Source: Gemmataceae bacterium (GTDB taxonomy: Bacteria > Planctomycetota > Planctomycetia > Gemmatales > Gemmataceae). Taken from it: DNA of 43,727 bases. Position 1 is the first letter of the stretch, and each line of letters starts with the position of its first letter. The position numbers and the translations under genes were made by a program. Location of the stretch: positions 1-43,727 of the forward strand of contig JAIEQN010000264.1 of the NCBI GenBank assembly GCA_019747685.1, in the 5' to 3' direction. Of this stretch, positions 1-8,926 are shown piece by piece. The notes beneath the pieces are model-generated. The model was not told where the DNA came from. It saw nothing but the letters and a program-made list of their open reading frames with translations, and did no database searches.

Positions 1-3
1 GAT

Positions 4-75
4 TCCCCGATAGCTCAATGGTAGAGCAACCGGCTGTTAACCGGTTTGTTGTAGGTTCGAGTCCTACTCGGGGAG
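4..75 (+). tRNA. tRNA-Asn (anticodon GTT)
   Basis: Cloverleaf: acceptor TCCCCGA/TCGGGGA, D-stem GCTC/GAGC, anticodon stem ACCGG/CCGGT with loop CTGTTAA, T-arm GTAGG-TTCGAGT-CCTAC. Confidence 0.95.
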
Positions 76-1787
76 CTTTCTGGACGGTTGTGCGAACCAA
101 GCCGTCCTGGGTTAACAGCAACGGAGCCGTCCCCGTTATCGAGGGCGGCTCCGTTGCTCATTTCCGGGCCTGGGTTTGCGTCGTCCGGGCCGTTGTTTCC
201 ACCCCTCCCGAAGTCGAATCCACGATCGGGCCGCACCTCCGGGAACAGCCGCATGGCGTAGGAGCCGGTGCGGGTTTCCGGGTCGATCCGCCCGAGTTCG
301 ACCACCTCGATGTAGTGCTGGAGGATTTGCATCCGCTCCTCCGGTGTGGCCGCGTCCAGCAACTCGCCGATGTCCTGCCAGGTTTCCAGGAAGGAGCGGG
401 CGTCGTCGCTGACGCGCTCGACGGGTGCCTGCCGCGTGGCGATGTCGGCGAGCGACCGCTTGAGTTGCGTCTCCTCCGTCTCCAGCCGTTCGAGTTCCGC
501 CTGGACGCTGGCCAGCCCCCTCGCCCCGAGCGTCTTCAGTACTTCCACGAGCCGGCCGATGTCGGCACGGACCTGGGCCACGCGGCGGCGGGTCAGTTCT
601 TCTTCCTCGCGGAGTCGGACGGCTTCGCCGCCGAGGCAGGACAACGCTTCCTGCACGATGCGGTCGCGGGCCTCGACCATGCGGCCGAGGTCACGAATCC
701 GACCGAGGAGGGCGTTTTCGAGGGCCAGCGCAGGAATGCGGGAAGACTGGCACGAGTATTTGCCGCCTTCGTGCTGCTGCCGGGTGCAGACGTAGTAGTA
801 GTTCACGTCCGTCCGGCCGTGGGCCGACGCCCCGACCATGTGTGCCCCGCACTGGCACCGCAGCAGGCCCGACAGCAGGTACACCCGACCCTTCGGCTTC
901 TTCAGGTTCATCCGCCGAACGAGCATTTTGCCGAGTTGAAGTTGCACCCGGTCGAACTGCTGGGCGGTGATGATCGGGTCGTGGCAGCCTTCCTTCACCG
1001 ACTCGCCCCAGTGAATCCGGCCGAGGTAGATGGGATTGCGAAGGATGCCGATCACCTTTTGCTTGGCGAACCGATTCCCGCCACGTTGCTTGTCTGAACG
1101 AGTGCGGTAGGCCGGGTAGAGGATGCCGAGGTCGTTCAGACGGCGCGTGACCGCCCCGGCCGACCCCAGCTCCTCGAAGGTGTCGAAGATGCGGCGGACG
1201 ATGGCGGCACCCTCTTCGTCGATCTCCAGCTTGCCGGGATCGTCCCGCAGCGAGCGGTAGCCGAGGACGTGGCCGCCGTTCCAGAGGCCGCGATCCGCGC
1301 GGTCACGCATGATCGAGAAGGTCCGCTCGGCGGTCATCTTCCGCTCTAGCTGGGCGAAGACCATGATGAGTTGCACCATCGCCTCGCCGGTCGGCATCGA
1401 CGTGTCGAACTTCTCCCGCAGGCTGCTGACGTTGACCTCGTACTCGGCGAACAGCGCCCACAGGTCCACGAAGTCCTTCAGGCTCCGGGTGATCCGGTCG
1501 AGCTTGAAGCAGATGACGAGGTCGATCTTGCCGGCGGCGATGTCGCGCTTGAGCCGCTGGAGTTGCGGGCGGTTCTGGTCCTTCGCGCTCTTGCCGGCAT
1601 CGACGTAGAATTCGAGCGAGGCGACTTCCAGGTTCTCGCGGCGTTTGCGGAACTCGACCTCCTGCTCGATCTCGTGCTGCTGGGCGACCAGGCTGTCACC
1701 CTCCGTGGCCTGTCGCTGCGACGAGACGCGGACGTACCCGGCGATCCGCAGGGGCTCGTCTTCTTTTTTCTTCTCGGGTTTTCGCAT
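15..1787 (-). CDS. Large serine recombinase / site-specific integrase
   Basis: N-terminal resolvase motif GYVRVSSQRQ, LDRITRSLKDF, AQLERKMTAERT; recombinase and zinc-ribbon (LLRCQCGAHM) regions; C-terminal coiled coil. Start placed at MRKPEKKK. 3' end overlaps the tRNA antisense. Confidence 0.93.
   Translation of the reverse strand: MRKPEKKKEDEPLRIAGYVRVSSQRQATEGDSLVAQQHEIEQEVEFRKRRENLEVASLEFYVDAGKSAKDQNRPQLQRLKRDIAAGKIDLVICFKLDRITRSLKDFVDLWALFAEYEVNVSSLREKFDTSMPTGEAMVQLIMVFAQLERKMTAERTFSIMRDRADRGLWNGGHVLGYRSLRDDPGKLEIDEEGAAIVRRIFDTFEELGSAGAVTRRLNDLGILYPAYRTRSDKQRGGNRFAKQKVIGILRNPIYLGRIHWGESVKEGCHDPIITAQQFDRVQLQLGKMLVRRMNLKKPKGRVYLLSGLLRCQCGAHMVGASAHGRTDVNYYYVCTRQQHEGGKYSCQSSRIPALALENALLGRIRDLGRMVEARDRIVQEALSCLGGEAVRLREEEELTRRRVAQVRADIGRLVEVLKTLGARGLASVQAELERLETEETQLKRSLADIATRQAPVERVSDDARSFLETWQDIGELLDAATPEERMQILQHYIEVVELGRIDPETRTGSYAMRLFPEVRPDRGFDFGRGGNNGPDDANPGPEMSNGAALDNGDGSVAVNPGRLGSHNRPESSPSRTRTYNKPVNSRLLYH
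117..158 (+). terminator. Hairpin downstream of tRNA-Asn, inside the integrase 3' coding region
   Basis: 13-bp perfect stem AGCAACGGAGCCG (117-129) / CGGCTCCGTTGCT (146-158). Confidence 0.5.
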
Positions 1788-1888
1788 GTCATCACCGCGC
1801 TTTCCGGGAATCGTCCGTTGGTGCAATCGCCGTGGCTGCGAGCCGAATCTGCTTGTGCGGGTTTACCCGCTAATTGTACGCGGGTGAG

Positions 1889-2149
1889 TCACGCCGCGCC
1901 ACGTCGGTTGGTGGCCATCCGGGCGAGGACAGTGGCGATCAGCCGCAGACGACCGGCGGCCCGGACCTCGGGCGCGGACTTCGCCAGCGGATGGTATTCG
2001 TTGGCCGCGAGTGCGTCGTTCAGCGACAACGTGGCCAGGACGGGGAGCCGCTGACGACGCCGCTTGGGTTCCGCGGGATCGTGGGCTGAACCCGCCCGCC
2101 TTGTACGGTCGGACGGCCGCCGCTTCTTGTTGTTATTCTTTTCGCTCAC
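1889..2149 (-). CDS. Small basic hypothetical protein (VSEKNNNKKRRPSD...)
   Basis: GTG start just after the stop of the upstream ORF (TGAC-GTG); co-oriented in an apparent operon. Confidence 0.55.
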   Translation of the reverse strand: MSEKNNNKKRRPSDRTRRAGSAHDPAEPKRRRQRLPVLATLSLNDALAANEYHPLAKSAPEVRAAGRLRLIATVLARMATNRRGAA

Positions 2150-2150
2150 G

Positions 2151-2468
2151 TCACAGCCCTTGATTGTCATCGCGCGGGCGGGTGTGCCCCGTAAGGTGCA
2201 TGGCCGCCGCCGAAACCCGGCGCAGCCCCTCGCGTTGGTAGCGCTGCAACTCTTCGTTGGAGATCGCCCACGACATATGAGCACCCCGCCCGCTCGACTT
2301 CTTCTGCCCCCGGACGCGGCCCCGGCGGCACCACGCGCGGCAGGTGAACTCGGACCGCTCGACGATCCGGGCGAACTCCTCCACCGAGTACCACTCCCGA
2401 AGCGGCTGGCGGTCGATCAAGGCGACCAGCATGGCGTCGATCCGTTCGAGACGTTCGTCGAGTGTCAT
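2151..2468 (-). CDS. Helix-turn-helix / excisionase-like DNA-binding protein
   Basis: YSVEEFARIVERSEFTCRAWCRRGRVRGQKKSSGRG...WAISNEELQRYQREGL resembles MerR/Xis-type HTH. Confidence 0.75.
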   Translation of the reverse strand: MTLDERLERIDAMLVALIDRQPLREWYSVEEFARIVERSEFTCRAWCRRGRVRGQKKSSGRGAHMSWAISNEELQRYQREGLRRVSAAAMHLTGHTRPRDDNQGL

Positions 2469-2546
2469 TGCGGCCTCGCTGATTCGCTTTCCGCGTTCGT
2501 TCGTGAAAAGAAGGCGGGTTTACCGTCCCCGCCCGTACCGACGCAC

Positions 2547-3389
2547 CTACTTCCAGAGCGACACGACGGTCTTGACGCTCTCCGCCCTGGGCAGCCCGTG
2601 CTTGTAGGCCAGGCCGATCACGGCGAGCAGGAGTACCCCGACCACGCCCAGCGCGACGTTCAGCAGGGTGAACACGCCGCCGACGACCGGCTTGACCACC
2701 GTCTCCCCGGCCACCGACGCGATGTCGCGGGTGCCGCTCAGGAACGGCTCGGGGTCGGCGAGGAAGGCGGCCAGTGCCGCCCCGCCGGCGAGCGTCCCCT
2801 TGTTCTGCCAGAGGAAGTTGACCGCCCCGTTGCCGTGCTTGGCGACGACCCCGAGCAGTTCGGGGTGGCGACCGGCGTTCGCCATCTCGCCCTCCATGAG
2901 CATGGCGAGCCGGCGTCCGTTGCGCGGGTCGATGGAGCCGAGGGCCTTGACGGCCTGTGCGCCGCCCTTTTCCAGCAGCGGCTCGGCGACGCCCGGGTGC
3001 CGCACCAGCACGTTCGCGGCCTCGTCGCCGTGCTGGAGGAACTGCTTCATCGCCGCCGGCCGGGACAGTACCCGCGTCGCGCCCTGCTCGCCGTGGACGG
3101 CCAGCACGCGGACGGCCCTGGCCCCGTCGGCCCCGGCCGCTTCGACCAGCCCGAACGCCGACGGGCCGCCCTTCCGCATGGCGACGATGGCCTCGTCGCC
3201 GTACCGCGCGGCCAGCCCTTCGATGCGGGCGGCCAGTTCCGGCACGCTCCGGCCCGCCTTGGCCCCGAACCGCTCGAACAGCAGTTCGGCCGTCTCCCGG
3301 GCCGCCCGGGCTTTCACCTGGGCCAGCGCGGGGGGCGTGCAGGACAGGCACGCCACGGCCACGAGCGTGGCCTTGAGAATCGTCTTCAC
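2547..3389 (-). CDS. Secreted/membrane hypothetical protein
   Basis: Signal peptide MKTILKATLVAVACLSCTPPALA and C-terminal TM segment; ATGA overlap with upstream ORF. Confidence 0.75.
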   Translation of the reverse strand: MKTILKATLVAVACLSCTPPALAQVKARAARETAELLFERFGAKAGRSVPELAARIEGLAARYGDEAIVAMRKGGPSAFGLVEAAGADGARAVRVLAVHGEQGATRVLSRPAAMKQFLQHGDEAANVLVRHPGVAEPLLEKGGAQAVKALGSIDPRNGRRLAMLMEGEMANAGRHPELLGVVAKHGNGAVNFLWQNKGTLAGGAALAAFLADPEPFLSGTRDIASVAGETVVKPVVGGVFTLLNVALGVVGVLLLAVIGLAYKHGLPRAESVKTVVSLWK

Positions 3390-4378
3390 TTCGCACCTCC
3401 TTCTTTGAGAAGTCGGACCACCGTTTCACGCCGCATCTTCGACCGCGCCTCGTGCAGTTCCTCCAGCCGTTGGCGGAGTGCCCCCTTCTTCTCCGTCGAG
3501 AAGAAGCCGGGGTCGCGGACGAGCGCGGCTTGCATCTTGCCGAGCGACTCCTTGACCATCGCCTCGATCTTCGCGGCCGGGTCGTACCCGGCCATCCGGA
3601 ACACTTCGTCCAGCACGTAGTCGAGGATGATGGCGACGACCATCCCCACGCCGAGGGTGGCGAGCGACGACGCGGCCCCCGTCCCCAGCACCCCCGCCCC
3701 GACGCCCAGTTCGGCCGCCGCCGCCCGCGCGGCCTGGAGGACCGCCTGGGCCGCCACGTCCGACGCGACCAGCATCCCCAACTCGCGGCCCACGGTCACG
3801 CCGACGTCCAGCCGGAGTTCGTCCACCACCTTGCCGGCGAGCTTCTGGTACTCGCGGCGGAACTCCGCGTCGCCCCGTAGGTGGGCCGGCAGCGACTGGG
3901 CGGGGCGGTCCGTGTCCGCCAGGTCGGCGCGGAGGTGAACCAGCATCTCGCCTTCGACGCTTTCGAGGTCGTCGAGGTAGGCCCGGACCACGGCCTCCAT
4001 CGCCTTGCGGAGTTCGTCGGGGGTGAAGACGTGCCGGCCGAAGGATTCGGAGAGGTACGCCCGGTGGGACTCGCTCCCGCTCACCAGGCCCTTGACGAAC
4101 TGCCACTTGCCGTTCCAGGAGAGGGCGTCCTCGGCGAACGCCTTCGACCCCTTGCGGCCCTTGGCGAACAGGTCGTTGAGCGGCTTGAGCCGCGCGTCGA
4201 TGGCCCGCTCCGACTTCGTGTCGGCCTCGGCGAGCCGGTGCCGCACCGCCCGCTGGTGGGGCGTGAAGTACATCTGGTAAACGCACCACAGCCCGACGAG
4301 GACGGCGAAGGTCGCCAGCCGTCGGGGGGTCGGCCGCAGGAGGCGGCGGACCCAGCTTTTTTCAGTAGACTTGGTCAT
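3386..4378 (-). CDS. Membrane-anchored hypothetical protein
   Basis: N-terminal TM (LATFAVLVGLWCVYQMYF) and internal hydrophobic segment; coupled to the next gene by ATGA overlap. Confidence 0.75.
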   Translation of the reverse strand: MTKSTEKSWVRRLLRPTPRRLATFAVLVGLWCVYQMYFTPHQRAVRHRLAEADTKSERAIDARLKPLNDLFAKGRKGSKAFAEDALSWNGKWQFVKGLVSGSESHRAYLSESFGRHVFTPDELRKAMEAVVRAYLDDLESVEGEMLVHLRADLADTDRPAQSLPAHLRGDAEFRREYQKLAGKVVDELRLDVGVTVGRELGMLVASDVAAQAVLQAARAAAAELGVGAGVLGTGAASSLATLGVGMVVAIILDYVLDEVFRMAGYDPAAKIEAMVKESLGKMQAALVRDPGFFSTEKKGALRQRLEELHEARSKMRRETVVRLLKEGGAK

Positions 4379-4525
4379 GGGACATGAACCTCCGGTGTGG
4401 GGGCGGCTGTTGCGATTCGCCGCCCCGGTGTCAGAGCCGATGTTCGGGCCGCGCTCGGCGGCCCGGTTGGGTGTTGCTCGTAATCGAGGCTTGTGCGCCT
4501 CCCGGGCGATCCTCTCGACGCGGGG

Positions 4526-4837
4526 TCACATCTCCCGCCCGTCCACCTCCTTCTGCGGGGCGGTGTCGTTGGCGAGGCCGTGGTCGGGCGATTGCTCCGT
4601 GGTTTCCTGGCCCTTCATGTAGAGGACGAAGGGGCTGCCGTTGAACAGCGCCGCCGCCATCTCGGTGCGGCCGTGCGAGGCCAGTTGCGACAACTCGCTG
4701 CCGATGTCGTCGAACATCTTGCCCAGCGACAGGCCGGGCGCGACCGCCTGGACCCCCTCCTTGATGGCCTCGATGGCCCCCTTCGGCGGCTCGCCGTCTT
4801 TGACCAGCGCGAAAAACTCGCGGGTTTTCCGGGACAC
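4526..4837 (-). CDS. Hypothetical protein
   Basis: 103-aa ORF MSRKTREFFALVKDG..., RBS-like GAAAGGAG upstream, co-oriented with transfer genes. Confidence 0.6.
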   Translation of the reverse strand: MSRKTREFFALVKDGEPPKGAIEAIKEGVQAVAPGLSLGKMFDDIGSELSQLASHGRTEMAAALFNGSPFVLYMKGQETTEQSPDHGLANDTAPQKEVDGREM

Positions 4838-4958
4838 GATTTCACTCCTTTCACTCGAAATTCGGACTCACGACGGCGGCCATGACCGTCACGACCGCAT
4901 GGACTCGCACGCCAACCGGCACGCGGCATCGAACGCCGACTCCGACACGAAGCAGCCA

Positions 4959-5144
4959 CCGGGCAACGAAGGATCGCCGGCCGACGGCAGGGTGCCGTGG
5001 CCTTGAGGGGCGAGGTTGCTGGCTAGTTGGCGGTCTCCCGACGGCGGGATTGGTTGACCCGAAACCCGTCTTCCACCGTGGGAATTGTTGACCCGGAACG
5101 GCCGCGAGCCAAAAGCTAGTCACGCTTTGGCGAGGTCGGATACC
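4959..5144. repeat. ~187-bp intergenic repeat, copy 1
   Basis: Nearly identical in ends to 7781-7967; shares ccgggcaacgaaggatcgccggccgacggcagggtgccg and gccgcgagccaaaagctagtcacgctttggcgaggtcgg. Confidence 0.95.
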
Positions 5145-5175
5145 GACCCGCCGGACCGGGGAACGATTCCCCTCG

Positions 5176-6885
5176 TCACTTGAAGGTCGGGCTGACCATG
5201 CTGGCCGTGAGCAACACCGCCAGCACGGACACGGTCGCCAACAGGCAAGCGGTGTCAAACGCCGCCTTCCACGGCCCGATGCCGCGCTCCGCTTGGAAGT
5301 CGTGGTCGAAGTAGCGGACCAGCCAGGTCGCAATCGGCGGGACGCCGGGCGTGAACGTGACGGCGATGCGGGGGTCGAGGGCCGCGACTTCGGACGGCTG
5401 GAGCAACTTGCGGCCGTGCTGCTGGAAGCTCTCGTTCGTGCCGGAGGAGTAACTGGTGTTGCCCCCCTGCGGCGAGGACTGGTGGGAACTCCCGGAGTTG
5501 GAACCCCAGTTCCGGACGAGGATGGTTTCGTCGCCGAGCCGGTTGCTGACGTACTCGGCGGTCTGCGGGTCGTTCACGCCGAAGTAGACCTGCGTGACGT
5601 TGGACAGCAGCGTCTGGTCGCGGTTCTCCGGCCAGCAGAGCTTGAGCTGGCCGAGCGACTGGTAGAGGAAGAGCAGGCGGATGCCGTACCCGCGGAACTT
5701 GTCCACGGCGTCGTCGAGCGACTCCATGTGCCCCAGGGACGCCGCCTCGTCGAGGACGAACTGGACCTTGGTGTGGTCCTGCAAGCCGTTCTTGACCACC
5801 GCCCGCAGCATCGACCCGATCCACAGGCGGAGCAGCGGCGACTGCGCCCGCATGTGTTCGGGCGGTAGGACGAGGTAAACCGTCAACTTGCCGGTGAGCA
5901 AGTCGGCGGGGTCGAAGCTGCTGCGCCTGGTGTTGTCCGAGATCGCAATCGTGTCGAGGAACCGCAGGAACCGGTTCGTGGTCGTGAGCGTCGAGGACAG
6001 TTCCTTGTCCTTGAAGTGGGTGAGTTGGTGCCCGAGCCGGGCCAGCATTCCTTCCCAGAGGTCGGACTCGCACATCAGCTTGATGGCCTCCTGCATCTTC
6101 ACCGGGTTGGTCAACAGCGACCGGACCGATTGCAGGGACTTGTCGCCGGCGTCGGCGAACGCCGCGACCGTGGCGACCATCGCCGCGATCCAGACTTCCG
6201 CCGAGTCGGCCCAGTGCGGCTCCTTCTCCTGGCCGGTGCGGACCACCAGGGCCTCGGCGAGGTCGCGGCAGTCGTCGAGGGCGTGGCGGGATTCCGTGTC
6301 GATGAAATCGAGCGGGTTGAACGTGTCCGTCCCGCCCGCCACGCCGAACGGGTCGATGACCACGACCCGCTGCCCCATCTTCCGCCGGGCGTGCGCCGTC
6401 GCTTTCACCAGCTCGCCCTTGAAGTCCACGACCACCATCGAGTCGGTGCAGGTGAGCAGGTGCGGGATGACAATCGAAACGCCCTTGCCGACGCCCGTCG
6501 GCGCGAACACCGCCGTGTGGACGGCGTTCGACAGCCGGACGAGGTGCTTCGGCTGCTTGCGCTGGCACGCGACGAGGAACGTCTGGCACGCCTTCTTGGC
6601 CGACAGACGCGAATTGAACAGCGCCTTGACGCCGGCCAGTTTGGTGGTCTTGCCGCCGATGTGGCCGAGGATGACCCCGCTGCCTTCGAGCAGGTGCGGG
6701 ATGTCGGCCGCGTCCGCCCAGCGGGCGGTGCCGTAGGCGGTGTAGCGGTATCCCTTTCTACAGGCCGCGACGACGAGGACGGCGAGGATCGCCAGCCAGA
6801 AGTAGGGGACGAGCAACGCCGTCATCGCCACGACGTAGGCCGCGAGCAGCACCGTGATGACCAGGAGAATTCGGCAGACGTACAT
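5176..6885 (-). CDS. Type IV coupling protein, VirD4/TraG family
   Basis: N-terminal TM helices, Walker A PTGVGKGVS, VVVDFKGEL, VQFVLDEAASLGHMESLDDAVDKFRGYGIRLLFLYQSLGQL. Confidence 0.95.
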   Translation of the reverse strand: MYVCRILLVITVLLAAYVVAMTALLVPYFWLAILAVLVVAACRKGYRYTAYGTARWADAADIPHLLEGSGVILGHIGGKTTKLAGVKALFNSRLSAKKACQTFLVACQRKQPKHLVRLSNAVHTAVFAPTGVGKGVSIVIPHLLTCTDSMVVVDFKGELVKATAHARRKMGQRVVVIDPFGVAGGTDTFNPLDFIDTESRHALDDCRDLAEALVVRTGQEKEPHWADSAEVWIAAMVATVAAFADAGDKSLQSVRSLLTNPVKMQEAIKLMCESDLWEGMLARLGHQLTHFKDKELSSTLTTTNRFLRFLDTIAISDNTRRSSFDPADLLTGKLTVYLVLPPEHMRAQSPLLRLWIGSMLRAVVKNGLQDHTKVQFVLDEAASLGHMESLDDAVDKFRGYGIRLLFLYQSLGQLKLCWPENRDQTLLSNVTQVYFGVNDPQTAEYVSNRLGDETILVRNWGSNSGSSHQSSPQGGNTSYSSGTNESFQQHGRKLLQPSEVAALDPRIAVTFTPGVPPIATWLVRYFDHDFQAERGIGPWKAAFDTACLLATVSVLAVLLTASMVSPTFK

Positions 6886-6966
6886 GTCGCCCTCGATTCG
6901 TGACGGGTGATTGGGTGTTCGCGTATGTGGCGTCGCGGAGGCTCCGAGACGCCCCGCCGGAGGCGC

Positions 6967-7770
6967 TCAGACGCCCTCTTTTTTGGCCTTGTCCTTCATC
7001 GCGGCCGAGAACGTCTTGGCCGTGTAGCCGAGTTCGCGCGCCCGCTTCATTTCCCTGGCCGCTTCCCCGAGGGCTTCGATGCCCTCGTCGAGCGACAGGT
7101 CGGCCCCGGCGAGCGTGATGCTGACGCCCGAGGGGAGCGGGCAGACGATGCGCTTGACGCGGACCTGCGGGGCGGATTGGCTCTTCTGGCGGCGGACCCG
7201 TTGGGCCAGGCCGTCGCGGGACGTGCCGGACAGTTTCAGGGCGAGCATCTCGGCCTGCGATTCGGGGGCGGCCCGGCTGATCTCGTAGCAGGCGGTGATG
7301 CCGAGGCGGCCGGCTTCGAGGGCCTCCTGCACCTCGCGGACGCACCGCGACGGGGCGAGGTACTTGGTGATCGTCGATTCGCCGAGGTGCAGGTGGGCGG
7401 CCAGTTCCTTGTTCCCCCAGCCGGCGTTGAGCCGGAGCAGTTCCTCGCACGCCCGCCACTTCTCGGCGTCGCCGAGGTCGGCGCGGTGGACGTTCTCGGC
7501 CAACTGGATCAGGCGGACGTCCGTCTCCGTCATCTGGCGGTCGGTGATGACGACCATCAACTCCTTCAGGCCGACGAGTTGGGCGGCGCGGAACCGGCGT
7601 TCGCCCCACAACAGCGTCCCATCCGGCCGCGCCCCGACCGGCTGGAGTTGGCCGAGGGACCGCATCGACTCCCCGAGCGAGCGGAGGTCGGCTTCGGTAA
7701 ACTGCTTCCGGGGCTGGCCCGGGTCGGCCCGGAAAAAGGTCAGCGGCCGGGTGTCGTGTTTCGCGGTCAC
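6967..7770 (-). CDS. ParB/RepB/Spo0J-family partition protein
   Basis: DPGQPRKQFTEADLRSLGESMRSLGQLQPV...GERRFRAAQLVGL...QLAENVHRADLGDAEKW; HTH region GWGNKELAAHLHLGESTITKYL. GTG start chosen (VTAKHDTRP). Confidence 0.9.
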   Translation of the reverse strand: MTAKHDTRPLTFFRADPGQPRKQFTEADLRSLGESMRSLGQLQPVGARPDGTLLWGERRFRAAQLVGLKELMVVITDRQMTETDVRLIQLAENVHRADLGDAEKWRACEELLRLNAGWGNKELAAHLHLGESTITKYLAPSRCVREVQEALEAGRLGITACYEISRAAPESQAEMLALKLSGTSRDGLAQRVRRQKSQSAPQVRVKRIVCPLPSGVSITLAGADLSLDEGIEALGEAAREMKRARELGYTAKTFSAAMKDKAKKEGV

Positions 7771-7780
7771 GGGACTGTCT

Positions 7781-7967
7781 CCGGGCAACGAAGGATCGCC
7801 GGCCGACGGCAGGGTGCCGCGGCCTTGACGGGGCGAGGTTGTCGGCGGGGTGGTCGATCTGCGGCGGGAGGATTCGTTGACCCGAAGCCCGCCTTCCACT
7901 GCGAGAATTGTTGGCCCGGAAGGGCCGCGAGCCAAAAGCTAGTCACGCTTTGGCGAGGTCGGGTACG
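7781..7967. repeat. ~187-bp intergenic repeat, copy 2
   Basis: See copy 1; lies immediately upstream of the parB start. Confidence 0.95.
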
Positions 7968-8003
7968 GTTTGCGGTGAGAGGTGGCGGGCGGCGGGCGGG
8001 ATT

Positions 8004-8504
8004 CTAGGGGCGTCGGCCGCGGTGCTGGTTGGCTTGCGCCACCGCCTGGCGTTCGACGTTGCGGACGAGTTCCGCGACTTGATGGTCCCCGGCGGCCAGG
8101 CCGAGCTTGATGTAATCGGAGCGTAACGTTTCAACCGCCTCTTCGTGCAGGTATCCCCCGCCGTCCCGGAGGGGGACGCCGAGTGCCTGCAAAAATGCTT
8201 GCTCGGCGAAGTCGCGCTCGAAATCGAGCAGGGCGTGGATGGTGTCATCCAGACTCATGGGGCGGCGAATCTCGCCGGTTTTGAATCGGTAGTCGAACCG
8301 ATCCTCCAGCCACAAATCGTACCCGAGTTTGGGGAATGCCCGCCGGAGGTCTTTGATGGAGAGCTTGTCCGAAGGAAAATCAATTGTCTTGAAGTCGATC
8401 TTTGGTACAGGTCCGGCCAATGTGCTAATGTCATTAATTGTTATGTAATGGGCAATTTGTTGATACATATCGGCCGGCTTGTCCTGCACTTTCCGCGACT
8501 TCAT
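8004..8504 (-). CDS. Hypothetical protein (actual start may be MYQQIAHY at 8468)
   Basis: 166-aa ORF with ordinary composition; its first codons fall within an IS-terminal-repeat-like sequence. Confidence 0.65.
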   Translation of the reverse strand: MKSRKVQDKPADMYQQIAHYITINDISTLAGPVPKIDFKTIDFPSDKLSIKDLRRAFPKLGYDLWLEDRFDYRFKTGEIRRPMSLDDTIHALLDFERDFAEQAFLQALGVPLRDGGGYLHEEAVETLRSDYIKLGLAAGDHQVAELVRNVERQAVAQANQHRGRRP

Positions 8505-8830
8505 TGCACAGGCCGGTCGCTGTCTTGCGCCCGGAGGCCGTAGAACGCAGCCAACGCCACGTCACATCGCGTCGCGAGCGATAAGAACTCCTCTGCCCAC
8601 CCACTCCCCAAGCTCACTTCTTGAATCGGCCCGGTCGGTGCGAACCACACGGAGATGGTGTGCCTCGACGGCACTCGGCCGTGGTCCAACTCGGCCACCA
8701 CCCGGTCGATCTCCCGAAGTGCCGCCCCGGCGTCCTCCCAAGAGCACCAGTCGAAGTGATTGCCGGGCCTCGTGAGCAGCGACCGGGCATCGAGTAGGAC
8801 CGCCCGCAGTTCGGCCCGGGTCGCGTCCAC
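8501..8830 (-). CDS. Hypothetical 109-aa protein (VDATRAELRAVLLDARSLL...), possible IS passenger
   Basis: RBS GAGGAG then GTG start; stop overlaps downstream ATG (ATGA). Codon use and hydrophobic pattern look genuine. Confidence 0.6.
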   Translation of the reverse strand: MDATRAELRAVLLDARSLLTRPGNHFDWCSWEDAGAALREIDRVVAELDHGRVPSRHTISVWFAPTGPIQEVSLGSGWAEEFLSLATRCDVALAAFYGLRAQDSDRPVQ

Positions 8831-8926
8831 CGGTAGATCTCCTCTTCCCTCGTGCCGGTAGACGAAGGCCGGCCCGCCCGGGACGATGGCGTTAACACAC
8901 GACCGCCGCCCCGGACGGACCCGCCC

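Noticed and set aside
18-1097. Long plus-strand ORF opposite the integrase
   Set aside because: Antisense shadow ORF in high-GC DNA; the minus strand encodes clear serine recombinase motifs.
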